Below, in pieces: positions 21,813-29,056 of a stretch of DNA of 29,056 nucleotides (the stretch's first letter is position 1; each line of letters begins with the position of its first letter). The notes below the pieces were generated by a model, which worked only from the letters and a program-made list of their open reading frames with translations, did not search any database and was not told the DNA's origin. The DNA is from AG-12 sp035531535. Lineage in GTDB: Bacteria > Chloroflexota > Dormibacteria > Aeolococcales > Bog-877. Location of the stretch: the NCBI GenBank assembly GCA_035531535.1, contig DATKSV010000017.1, positions 1 to 29,056 on the forward strand, in the 5' to 3' direction. The position numbers were made by a program, and so were the translations under genes.

Positions 21813-21813
21813 G

Positions 21814-23520
21814 TCAAGTGGTGGGCGCGATCTGATCCGCAGCCCCCTGGTCAGAAAACTCCGACTGGTCGCGGATCTCGTAGCGGTAGCCCTGTTCGGC
21901 TAGGAACAGCTGCCGGTGCGCGGCGTACTCCTGATCCTTGGTCTCGCGGGTGACCAGGCTGTAGAACCAGGCTTGGCCGCCGTCCGCCTTGGGACGCAGC
22001 ACCCGACCCAGGCGCTGGGCCTCCTCCTGGCGCGAGCCAAACGCGCCGGAGACCTGAATCGCGACATTGGCCTCGGGCAGGTCGATCGCGAAGTTGGCCA
22101 CCTTGGAGACGATCAAGAGCCGGATCTCGCCCTGGCGGAAGTCGTTGTAGAGCTGCTCCCTTCGGCCCGCCGCGGTGGACCCCGTTATCAGCGGTGCGTG
22201 GAGCTCGCCGGCCAGTGCCCGCAGCTGGTCCAGGTACTGCCCGATGACCAGGACCCGATCCTGCTCGTGGCGGCGGCAGAGCTCTCGCACCAGCTCCATC
22301 TTCTGGGGCAGGGTGGCCGCCAGCCGGTAGCGCTCATTGGCCTCAGCCACGGCGTAGGCCATGCGCTGCTCGGCATCCATCGGGAGCCGGATCTCGACAC
22401 ACACCGCCGGCGCGATCCAGCCGGCCGCCTCCAGCTCCCTCCAGGGGGCGTCGTAGCGCTTGGGCCCGATCAGGCTGAAGACGTCGTCCTCCCGGCCATC
22501 CTCGCGAATCAGGGTGGCGGTCAGGCCCAGCCTGCGCTTGGACTGGATCTCGGCCGTCATCCGGAACACGGGGGCGGGCAGCAGGTGGACCTCATCGTAG
22601 ATGATCAGCCCCCAGTCCTCGCGCCCGAGCAGATCCAGATGGGGATAGCTCTCCAGGCGGTCCTTGTCGGACCGCTGGTCGCGATGGGTGAGGACCTGAT
22701 AGGTCGCGATCGTGACCTCGCGTGGCGACTTCTCCTGCCCTGAGTACTCCCCCACCTGGTCGGGGCCGAGGCTGGTCCGGCGCAGCAGCTCCTGGCGCCA
22801 CTGCCGTACCGCCACCACGCTGGTGGTGAGGATCAAGGTCCTGGTCGCGGCGCGCTCCATGACCCCCACCCCAATCAGGGTCTTGCCCGCTCCACACGGC
22901 AGAACCAGCACCCCGCTGCCACCGACGTTAGCCCCGCCGGCCCAGAATGCCTCAACCGCGTCCCACTGGTATCCGCGCAGCGAGAACGCCTCGCCCTCGA
23001 TGGTCTGGGGACGGATGCTGAGCTCCAGGGGAGCACCCGGGCTGTAGCCGGCGAGGTCCTCGGGAGGCCATCCAACCCGGGTCAGAGCCTGCTTGAGGCG
23101 GCCGCGGGCAAGCGGCTCGACGGCGAACTCGAGCGGGCTCAACCGGCGGCCGAGCAACTTGGCCACCTGGGCCGCGCGGCTGACCTCCTCGAGGATCACT
23201 GGGTCCGACGCCATGAGGCACAGCCCTTCCGGGCCACGTTCCAGCCGCAAGCGGCCGTATCGGGAGGCCTGGTCGAGAATCTCGGTGCGGACTGAGGCCG
23301 GGACCGGATAGCGGGAGAACTGGTCCAGGGCTGCCAGCATCTGCTCCGCGCTTAGGCCTGAGGCGCGGGCGTTCCAGAGCGACAGCGGGGTCAAGCGGTA
23401 GGTGTGGAAGTGCTCAGGGCTGCGCTCCAACTCGGCGAAGGGAGCGATGGCCGCCCGGCACTCCGCCGCCTCGCGATGGTCCGCATCCAAGAGCAGGGTT
23501 CGATCCGACTGGACGATCAA
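21814..23520 (-). CDS. XPB/Rad25-type DNA repair helicase
   Basis: The SF2 helicase of about 568 residues matches the bacterial XPB lineage. It begins with the family N terminus LIVQSDRTLLLDADH and FAELERSPEHFHTYRLTPLS, a damage-recognition-like domain. Next come the Q-tip FSLRGYQWDAVEAFW, Walker A VLPCGAGKT, DEVH box IIYDEVHLL, the XPB RED motif LIREDGRED, motif V-type SKVANFAIDLPEA and motif VI QRLGRVLRP. Bacterial XPB unwinds DNA 3'-5' and anneals strands, and is thought to act in repair. TTG 23520 is preferred because the conserved N terminus begins there, GAGGGA precedes it by a few bases, and it falls 19 bases after the upstream stop. In-frame ATGs up to 23610 would overlap the upstream gene by up to 71 bases. 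It is translated with the WYL/helicase-associated partner. Confidence 0.94.
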   Translation of the reverse strand: MIVQSDRTLLLDADHREAAECRAAIAPFAELERSPEHFHTYRLTPLSLWNARASGLSAEQMLAALDQFSRYPVPASVRTEILDQASRYGRLRLERGPEGLCLMASDPVILEEVSRAAQVAKLLGRRLSPLEFAVEPLARGRLKQALTRVGWPPEDLAGYSPGAPLELSIRPQTIEGEAFSLRGYQWDAVEAFWAGGANVGGSGVLVLPCGAGKTLIGVGVMERAATRTLILTTSVVAVRQWRQELLRRTSLGPDQVGEYSGQEKSPREVTIATYQVLTHRDQRSDKDRLESYPHLDLLGREDWGLIIYDEVHLLPAPVFRMTAEIQSKRRLGLTATLIREDGREDDVFSLIGPKRYDAPWRELEAAGWIAPAVCVEIRLPMDAEQRMAYAVAEANERYRLAATLPQKMELVRELCRRHEQDRVLVIGQYLDQLRALAGELHAPLITGSTAAGRREQLYNDFRQGEIRLLIVSKVANFAIDLPEANVAIQVSGAFGSRQEEAQRLGRVLRPKADGGQAWFYSLVTRETKDQEYAAHRQLFLAEQGYRYEIRDQSEFSDQGAADQIAPTT

Positions 23521-23539
23521 CGGTCCCTCGGCGATGGCC

Positions 23540-25993
23540 TCAGCGCTCCCAGTCGGCCACTTCGGCGAGGATCCCGTCATCGAGGTCATCATCATCTGCC
23601 CCGAAGTCAAACCGCATCACCCCGGCTTGACTCACCGCCGTCTCGTCGGTCTCCTCAGCCCAGGCCACCCGGCGCAGGTCCAGGCTCACGATGGTTCCGA
23701 GGGCGGAGTCGAAGCCATGCAGGAATCCCCCCTCGGCGCTGTAGGGACGGAGCCTCACGACACTGAGGGTGGCGGCCCCCACGCGCTGGTAGCCGATCGC
23801 GACTGCCCGGCGGGATCGGACCGCGTCTTGCACGACCTCGATCGCGGGGCGGACGTCGGCTTCCCTTTGGAGGGGCTCCTGGCCGGTGAGCCGGGGGCTA
23901 TCGCGCAGGGCCCGAGCCAGCGCCGACGCCGGATGTGTCTGGTCCGGCGCAGAGCCCACGCCGGCGGCCCCGGGGCGGGGGGCCGTGGCCTGCTGGCGGC
24001 GTCCGCTGGCCACGGGTGGCTCAGGGGCCAGCCCCTCCGCCACCGGCATCAGCCCTGCTTTGCGCAGCAGGCCCAGCACCTGGTCGGGGCTCTTGGCCTC
24101 GACCACGATCACCGTCGGAGCCAGTTGGCGCACGACGAGCGGCCTAAGGGCGCGGCCCCGGACCAGGGCCTCGATCTCGGTGGGGTCTTGGCCGACCACG
24201 TACACGGAGGCGGGGCCGACCCGCAGCCGACCGTATCGGCGGATCACATCCTCCACCATCGCGGCCACGTTCTGGGGCAATCCTCCCTGGCTATGGCGGT
24301 CGAATCCGGCCCGCACCTCCGCAGGGGTCAGGCCGCCATCTAGCCCACGCCGCAACGACTGCTCGTCCAGTCGGTAGACGCGGGCCGGGTGAACCGACTC
24401 GGTGCTCGCGATCCGGCTGAGGAAGCGGCTCAGCGCAGAGCTGGGCGGCCCTGCCACCACCACCCGATGATCGGCGGTGACAGTGCAGGTGTCCACCGCC
24501 TGGGGGAAGGCGAGACCGACCGTGTCCGGGCTAGGTGGCACCTCCAAGATCGCGAGCCGGCCGGCCGCATTCAGACCGAGCACCGGTTGGGCGCCACCAG
24601 CCCCCAGCCAGGCCAGAGCAGAGCCGACAGTGAGGAGGTCGTGCTCAGTTGCGCTGATGGACGGGAACAGGCTCGGATGGCGCCAGTGCAGACAGGGAGC
24701 CAGGCTGGCGGCGGAGGCGCCCTCGTTCACTGGCAGCTCGGACAGAAGCCGGAGGAGCTGCTGGGTCTGGCGTTTCTGGGGGGCATCCGCCGGGGTCGTG
24801 CTCGGCCCCAGCAGCACCCAGCGGACCAGCTCCATCCAGCGTTCCGGCTCGGATAGCTCCTCCCAACTGGCGGCCCGGTCGGTGAGGCTCACCACCGCCT
24901 GACGCGACTGGAGCACCCGGGGATTGCGGCGCGATCGCGACATCCGCTCGGGGACCGTCTCGACCTCGGTCAGGAGGCCGACCGAGAATGCCAACCTCGA
25001 GAGTTGCTCGACCGACTCCTCAGCCTCGTTCAGGCGCTGGGCCAAGCGCTTGATCACCCTCTTGGGAAGCCCCCCCTGCTGCAGCGCGAGGGCGGGCTCG
25101 GCGCTCAGGTCCTGGAGCATCGAGGCGACCGCCGCCACCAGCTCCAACGGGTGCCGTGGCTCGGGCAGCGCCCGGGTGACGGGAACCGGCCCGTGCGGGT
25201 CCCAGCTGCTGAAGAGCCGGCCGCGCAGGGCATGTTCCACCTCGGCCGGGATCACCAGCTGGCCCTGGTCCGGCTGCAATGGGAGAGCCAGCCCATGGCC
25301 GACCAGCCACCAGGGCCCCTCGGTGGCCAGATGCGGGTGCCAGCGCCACGACCAGTCCTCGCGAGGACCGGCCAGCGCGGCCGTGCTCAGATGGCCACCG
25401 CGGCCGCGCAGCAGGTCGAAGGCGGCCCTTGCTTGGGGAGGAGCCTGGCCGACCACTGAGCCCACCACGGCAGGGTCGGCCATCCGGGCCACCATCGCCG
25501 CCACCAGCTCAACCTTCCGCTTGGGCAGCGAGGAGCGCTCCAGACCGAGGTTCAAAGCCACCGGTCGGAGCACGTCGAGGGTCTGCCCGGTCAGCAGGGC
25601 CTCGGCGTGCGGCCCCAGCTGGCCCGGGTCCCAGATCAGCCGGCGCAGTTCCGGCACCAGCGCCAGGGTGCCATCCGAAGCCTCGAAGGCCAGACCCCAA
25701 CGGCCTAGCTCCTTGGTTGCCGCCGAGAAGTGGGCTGGTTCCAGACCCTCCGCGGCGGCCTCCCCCAAACTCAGACGACCGCCCATGAACGCGGCCAGCT
25801 CCACCACCTGGCGGAGAAACAGGTTGAGCTCGTCGAAGGCGGCGGCCACGTGGACGGGCCGCGAGAGCTGGGCAGCCAGCTTGGTCCAGCCCAACTCTGT
25901 GGCCGCCAGCAGCTCGGTTGCCTCTGGTCGACGCCGCAGCAGCACCTCCAGATCGTCTGGCGGCAGGTCCTGGAGGCGCCAAGCAAGGTTCAC
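23540..25993 (-). CDS. Helicase-associated protein (XPB partner) with C-terminal WYL-like domain
   Basis: The 817-residue protein resembles the helicase-associated (Helicase_C_3-like) proteins found next to XPB in Actinomycetota, such as the gene beside mycobacterial XPB. Its N-terminal half has winged-helix-like repeats (LEVLLRRRPEATELLAATELGWTKLA; VELAAFMGGRLSLGEAAAEGLEP; FDLLRGRGGHLSTAALAG). The middle has DRHSQGGLPQNVAAMVEDVIRRYGRLRVG, PASVYVVGQDPTEIEALV, then LRPLVVRQLAPTVIVVEAKSPDQVLGLLRKAGL. Residues of about 715-785 (IEVVQDAVRSRRAVAIGYQR, LRPYSAEGGFLHGFDSALG, VSLDLRRVAWA) follow the WYL ligand-sensing pattern. An acidic tail (GADDDDLDDG) follows. The start is GTG 25993; TAGAAT (26025-26020) may be its -10. 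No helicase motifs are present. It likely modulates XPB, but its mechanism is unknown. Confidence 0.88.
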   Translation of the reverse strand: MNLAWRLQDLPPDDLEVLLRRRPEATELLAATELGWTKLAAQLSRPVHVAAAFDELNLFLRQVVELAAFMGGRLSLGEAAAEGLEPAHFSAATKELGRWGLAFEASDGTLALVPELRRLIWDPGQLGPHAEALLTGQTLDVLRPVALNLGLERSSLPKRKVELVAAMVARMADPAVVGSVVGQAPPQARAAFDLLRGRGGHLSTAALAGPREDWSWRWHPHLATEGPWWLVGHGLALPLQPDQGQLVIPAEVEHALRGRLFSSWDPHGPVPVTRALPEPRHPLELVAAVASMLQDLSAEPALALQQGGLPKRVIKRLAQRLNEAEESVEQLSRLAFSVGLLTEVETVPERMSRSRRNPRVLQSRQAVVSLTDRAASWEELSEPERWMELVRWVLLGPSTTPADAPQKRQTQQLLRLLSELPVNEGASAASLAPCLHWRHPSLFPSISATEHDLLTVGSALAWLGAGGAQPVLGLNAAGRLAILEVPPSPDTVGLAFPQAVDTCTVTADHRVVVAGPPSSALSRFLSRIASTESVHPARVYRLDEQSLRRGLDGGLTPAEVRAGFDRHSQGGLPQNVAAMVEDVIRRYGRLRVGPASVYVVGQDPTEIEALVRGRALRPLVVRQLAPTVIVVEAKSPDQVLGLLRKAGLMPVAEGLAPEPPVASGRRQQATAPRPGAAGVGSAPDQTHPASALARALRDSPRLTGQEPLQREADVRPAIEVVQDAVRSRRAVAIGYQRVGAATLSVVRLRPYSAEGGFLHGFDSALGTIVSLDLRRVAWAEETDETAVSQAGVMRFDFGADDDDLDDGILAEVADWER

Positions 25994-26054
25994 CGCCGCT
26001 GAGCCTCGGCCATGCGACGATTCTAGAGTTCGCCTAGGGCGCGGTTGCGTCCGG

Positions 26055-27455
26055 CTAGTTGGCGACTCGGGCCACCGCCCGCAGCACTGCCGCCCGCACC
26101 GCCGGTCGGGCTGCGGGCTGGTCGCTGTAGACCCGCAGCCAGACGGTGCGCAAGGGAAGCAGCCGGGCCATCAGTTGGGGGGCCGCCTCGGCCTCCACCC
26201 GTTGCGAGATGGGATCGTAGATGCGCAACAGTTGATTGTCGGAGGCGGGGTTGTCGGGTCTCGGATCGGTGCTGGCCAGGTCAACCTCCAGGCCCACATC
26301 GTGCCAGGCAATCGGCAACTCCTCCCGGATCGCGGCCTCGATCCAGCCGGGGTCCCCGAGCCCGGGATGGTCGCCGGGATGGGCCAGCTCGTGAAAGGCC
26401 TCGAACACCAACCGCCAGGGCAGCCGGCGCGAGGTCACGGCCTCCCAATGGCGCCCCATCTCGGCCTCGTGGGGCGTGGCGGGCCGGCGCTGGAGACGGT
26501 CCACCTCGGCCATCAGGGACCAGTCGGTCAGGTACAGGTATTGGTCCAGATGCTCGATGGGGTTGCCCGGCGGCAGCAGCCCCTCGCAGGTGGCGGCGAA
26601 GACCGGGCGCAGATGCAGGTCGATGCGGCGCACGGTGCGGTGGAAGTAGACGTGGTTGTACATGTACAGCCGCGCTGAGAGGAACATCTCCAGCGCCGGG
26701 GCCCCATGCTGGTGCAGCACCAGGTTGCCATCCTTGATGAACATGTAATGGCGCAGCCGGGGCAGATCGACGGGGCCCACCGCCACTCCGCACATGTAGG
26801 CGTCGCGCGGGACATAGTCCATGTTGTCGGTGCTGATCGGCCCGCAGAGCACCGGCTTGAGGGCCTCCAGCCAGGGCGGCGGGGTGAAGCCAGCCAGATC
26901 GGCCGGCGCCATCACGAACGCCACCCAGCGGGGGTCCACCTCCTCGCCGTGGCGGAACGCCCCGCCTGGGCTCCGACGCAGGGAGGTGATCAGGTCGGCC
27001 AGCGGCCCCATCACCAGGGCCCGCCCGATATCCTCATGGTCGATGCCATAGGTGGCCAGCACCTGGGTGTCGAAGAAGTGCCCGAAGGGCCCGTGGCCGA
27101 CATCGTGGAGCAAGCCGGCGATCCGCATCGTCTCCACCACCAGCGCCTGGGAGGGCAGGTCGGGAAAGCTCTCCCGCAAGCTGGGGAAGAGATGATCGGT
27201 GAAGAGGCCGGTCAGGTGCATCGCCCCCACCGCGTGCTGAAAGCGTGAGTGCTCGGCGGTATGGAAGACCCACCACGCTGACTGCAGCTGGTGGATCCGC
27301 CGCTGCCGTTGCAACCAGGGATGGTCGAGCAGCGCCTGCTCGGAACTGGCCCCATCGCCGAGCTGCTTGGTGATGCTGCAGTACTCGTAAATGGGATCGG
27401 CCAACAGGTTGACCGCGTCGAAGACGCGTTCCGGGCCGCCGCCTTCGTTGACCAT
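26055..27455 (-). CDS. HD-domain phosphohydrolase (dNTPase/SAMHD1-like)
   Basis: The 466-residue protein has the HD signature set H...HD...D: EHSRFQHAVGAMHLTG with the first His, GLLHDVGHGPFGHFFD with the HD pair, and STDNMDYVPRDAYMCG with the last Asp. The early segment DPIYEYCSI and WLQRQRRIHQLQSAWWVFH are typical of the large HD proteins related to YdhJ/SAMHD1, which remove phosphates from nucleotides. The exact substrate is unknown. The start is ATG 27455, with GGAG about eight bases upstream; a TTG at 27470 in the same frame is less likely. It is the third gene of a minus-strand run behind the ABC-2 exporter, with about 20 bases between stop and start. Confidence 0.9.
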   Translation of the reverse strand: MVNEGGGPERVFDAVNLLADPIYEYCSITKQLGDGASSEQALLDHPWLQRQRRIHQLQSAWWVFHTAEHSRFQHAVGAMHLTGLFTDHLFPSLRESFPDLPSQALVVETMRIAGLLHDVGHGPFGHFFDTQVLATYGIDHEDIGRALVMGPLADLITSLRRSPGGAFRHGEEVDPRWVAFVMAPADLAGFTPPPWLEALKPVLCGPISTDNMDYVPRDAYMCGVAVGPVDLPRLRHYMFIKDGNLVLHQHGAPALEMFLSARLYMYNHVYFHRTVRRIDLHLRPVFAATCEGLLPPGNPIEHLDQYLYLTDWSLMAEVDRLQRRPATPHEAEMGRHWEAVTSRRLPWRLVFEAFHELAHPGDHPGLGDPGWIEAAIREELPIAWHDVGLEVDLASTDPRPDNPASDNQLLRIYDPISQRVEAEAAPQLMARLLPLRTVWLRVYSDQPAARPAVRAAVLRAVARVAN

Positions 27456-27476
27456 TCCAGGCGACTCCAACCAGGC

Positions 27477-28349
27477 TCAGTCGGTCTTGGAGAACTGGCT
27501 GATGGCGACCGTCAGCATCACCACCGCAGCCACCGCGATCATGCCCAGCTCGAACCAGACCGGAAGCTGAAAGCTGCCCCAGCTGATCCCGGGGTCCAGG
27601 GTCCCCCGCAACGGCAGGGGTAGGTTGATCTGGCTGAAGACGGCCTTGCGGAAGGGGTCGATGGCATAGGAAAGAGGGTCGAGCTTGCTCAGCACGGCCA
27701 GCCAGGAGGGCAGATCGCTGAGAGGGAAGATGGCGCCCGAGAGAAAGAACATTGGCAGCACGAAGAACTGGGTGACCATCTGGAACGACTCCATCTGGGA
27801 GATGCGGGCAGCCAGCATCACCCCGAAGGCAGTCAGAGCGAAGGCGGTCAAAGCCATCTCGCCGAGGAGGGTGAGCAGCAAGGCCGGGCTGTAGGGAACT
27901 CCGACAGTCCCGGCCAGGGCCAGGATTATGGCCCCCTGGATGCTGGCCACAGTGGCTCCTCCCAGGCACTTGCCCAGCACCAGAGTCCAGCGGTGCACCG
28001 GCGCCACCAGCATCTCGCGCAGGAAACCGAATTCGCGGTCCCAGACGATCGACATGGCGGAGAAGATGGAGGTGAAGAGGATAGTCATCCCCAACATCCC
28101 GGGGAACAGGAAGGTCCGGAAGTTGAAGTGGGCGGTCGCGCTGATCAGCGGCGAGAGCCCGGAACCGAGGATGTAGAGGAAGAGGATGGGCTGAGCCAGG
28201 GAGGTCAGGATCCGCAGCCGGTTGCGGGAGAAACGGATCAGCTCCCGCTTCCAGACCACCCAGACCGCGCGGACGTCGTCCGCCATGCCGTTGCCGGCAA
28301 TTCGCACCGGAGCGACGCCGGGCATGGCCATCCGGTCCACCGCCGCCAT
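27477..28349 (-). CDS. ABC-2 type exporter permease (DrrB-like)
   Basis: The 290-residue membrane protein has about six hydrophobic segments and the ABC-2 hallmarks VWVVWKRELIRFSRNRLRILTSLAQPILFLYILGSG and VWDREFGFLREMLVAPVHRW, then FFVLPMFFLSGAIFPLSDLPSWLAVLSKLDPLSYAIDPFR. It forms the transmembrane half of an exporter for a drug, lipid or polysaccharide-like substrate with the ATPase just upstream. Its ATG (28349) begins directly at the ATPase stop, so the two are coupled. In-frame ATG 28286 would give a start more like homologues but lacks a good ribosome site. A hydrophilic N-terminal extension of about 20 residues precedes the family start. Confidence 0.92.
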   Translation of the reverse strand: MAAVDRMAMPGVAPVRIAGNGMADDVRAVWVVWKRELIRFSRNRLRILTSLAQPILFLYILGSGLSPLISATAHFNFRTFLFPGMLGMTILFTSIFSAMSIVWDREFGFLREMLVAPVHRWTLVLGKCLGGATVASIQGAIILALAGTVGVPYSPALLLTLLGEMALTAFALTAFGVMLAARISQMESFQMVTQFFVLPMFFLSGAIFPLSDLPSWLAVLSKLDPLSYAIDPFRKAVFSQINLPLPLRGTLDPGISWGSFQLPVWFELGMIAVAAVVMLTVAISQFSKTD

Positions 28350-29056
28350 TCAGTGGCCCCTGCTCCGGATCCAGGGATTGCGCCGCAGCTTCTCGGAGCC
28401 GGTCGCCTCCGCGTCCCGGATGGTTCGTCCGGTGTAGTTCATGAAGACATCGTCCAGGGTGGGGCGAGCCACCCGTACCGAGGAGATCCCGACTTCCAGC
28501 TCCGTGAACAGCCGGGGGACGAACTCCTCACCGGCGGCGACGAAGAAGGCCACCGCCCCCTCGCTCATCTTGGCTTCGATGCCAAAGTGCTCCTTGAGGG
28601 CGGTGATGGTCGTCGGGTCGTCCTTGGTGTGGAGCTCGACCCGATCCTGACCGACGCTGCCCTTGAGCTCCTCGGGGGTGTCGCTGGCGACCAGGACCCC
28701 GTTGTCGATGATGGCGATCCGGTCGCAGTACTCGGCCTCGTCCATGTAGTGGGTGGTGAGGAAGATGGTGACCTTCTCCCGCCGCTTGAGTTCGGTGATG
28801 TAGCCCCAGATGTGGGAACGGGTCTGGGGATCCAGCCCGACGGTCGGCTCGTCCAGGAAGAGCACCCGGGGCGAGTGGAGCAGACCACGGGCGATCTCGA
28901 GACGCCGTTTCATGCCCCCGGAGAAGGTGCGCACCAGGCTGTCCCGGCGGTCCCAGAGCCCGACCATCTCCATCACTTGGTGCAGGCGGCGGCGCACCTG
29001 CTCCCGCGGAACCCCGTAGAGCTCGGCGTGAAAGCTGAGATTCTCGGTGGCGGTCA
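28350..29056 (-). CDS. ABC-2 exporter ATP-binding protein (DrrA-like), N terminus outside the window
   Basis: The 3' part of the ATPase gene is present, about 235 residues. The frame runs off the window at 29056, so Walker A is missing. It contains TATENLSFHAELYGVP (post-Walker A region), the signature FSGGMKRRLEIARGLLHSP, Walker B LFLDEPTVGLDPQTRSH, H-loop LTTHYMDEAEYCDRIAII and a C-terminal regulatory domain ending in ARPTLDDVFMNYTGRTIRD, typical of DrrA/NodI-type ATPases. It energises the downstream permease. An internal GTG at 28997 is not the true start, because the reading frame continues upstream with conserved residues. The substrate is unknown. Confidence 0.93.
   Translation of the reverse strand, partial: TATENLSFHAELYGVPREQVRRRLHQVMEMVGLWDRRDSLVRTFSGGMKRRLEIARGLLHSPRVLFLDEPTVGLDPQTRSHIWGYITELKRREKVTIFLTTHYMDEAEYCDRIAIIDNGVLVASDTPEELKGSVGQDRVELHTKDDPTTITALKEHFGIEAKMSEGAVAFFVAAGEEFVPRLFTELEVGISSVRVARPTLDDVFMNYTGRTIRDAEATGSEKLRRNPWIRSRGH

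Noticed and set aside
24924..26678. 584-residue plus-strand frame opposite the WYL partner and HD genes
   Set aside because: It spans two real genes and their gap with Ser/Arg/Pro-rich composition, and no motif or ribosome site supports it.
1..29056. CRISPR arrays, insertion sequences, integrases, phage or toxin-antitoxin genes
   Set aside because: No regularly spaced repeats, transposase motifs or flanking inverted repeats are visible. The gene content looks like stable chromosome.

Overview
This is a GC-rich, densely coded bacterial chromosome segment. I see no phage, transposon, CRISPR or plasmid functions. The gene set points to a Gram-positive-like Terrabacteria lineage, such as Dormibacterota, Actinomycetota or Chloroflexota. 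The clues are an XPB-type helicase next to its helicase-associated partner, an LppX/LprG-like lipoprotein, a FAS1-like/MaoC dehydratase pair, a membrane H+-pyrophosphatase, a zinc-ribbon protein of unknown role, many lipobox signal peptides, and some apparently leaderless or TTG/GTG starts. The phylum is an inference and not proven here.

Layout. (1) 161-256, minus strand: a selenocysteine tRNA (UCA anticodon, long D stem, long variable arm), with no Sec machinery or recognisable selenoprotein inside the window. (2) 342-3804: two secreted lipoproteins, one an Asp-box (YCF48/sialidase-like) propeller and one an unrecognised protein built of two copies of one domain. (3) 3951-6307: a two-gene signalling operon, a soluble GAF hybrid histidine kinase and an OmpR-type regulator. 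(4) 6385-9980: a LysM-CHAP cell-wall hydrolase, a dehydratase pair with a palindrome over its start codon, an LppX-like lipoprotein, and a short-chain dehydrogenase homologue lacking the catalytic Tyr and Lys. (5) 10107-13829: zinc-ribbon protein, CinA-like protein, K+-independent H+-PPase and a small coiled-coil protein. (6) 14045-15994: an orphan peptide-type ABC substrate-binding lipoprotein. (7) 16252-18493: a tightly overlapping operon of class II aldolase, carboxymuconolactone-decarboxylase-like protein, MarR regulator and SAM methyltransferase. (8) 18569-21762: a nitrilase-GrpB fusion and a Fur-family regulator, divergent from the Fe-S carrier Mrp across a Fur-like inverted repeat. (9) 21814-29056, minus strand: an ABC-2 exporter (ATPase cut by the window end), an HD phosphohydrolase, a WYL-containing helicase partner and XPB helicase.

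The window reads as ordinary core chromosome with several unusual single loci. The most notable are the structurally odd tRNA-Sec, the active-site-less SDR, the nitrilase-GrpB fusion, the duplicated-domain lipoprotein and the Fur-like operator between fur and mrp.
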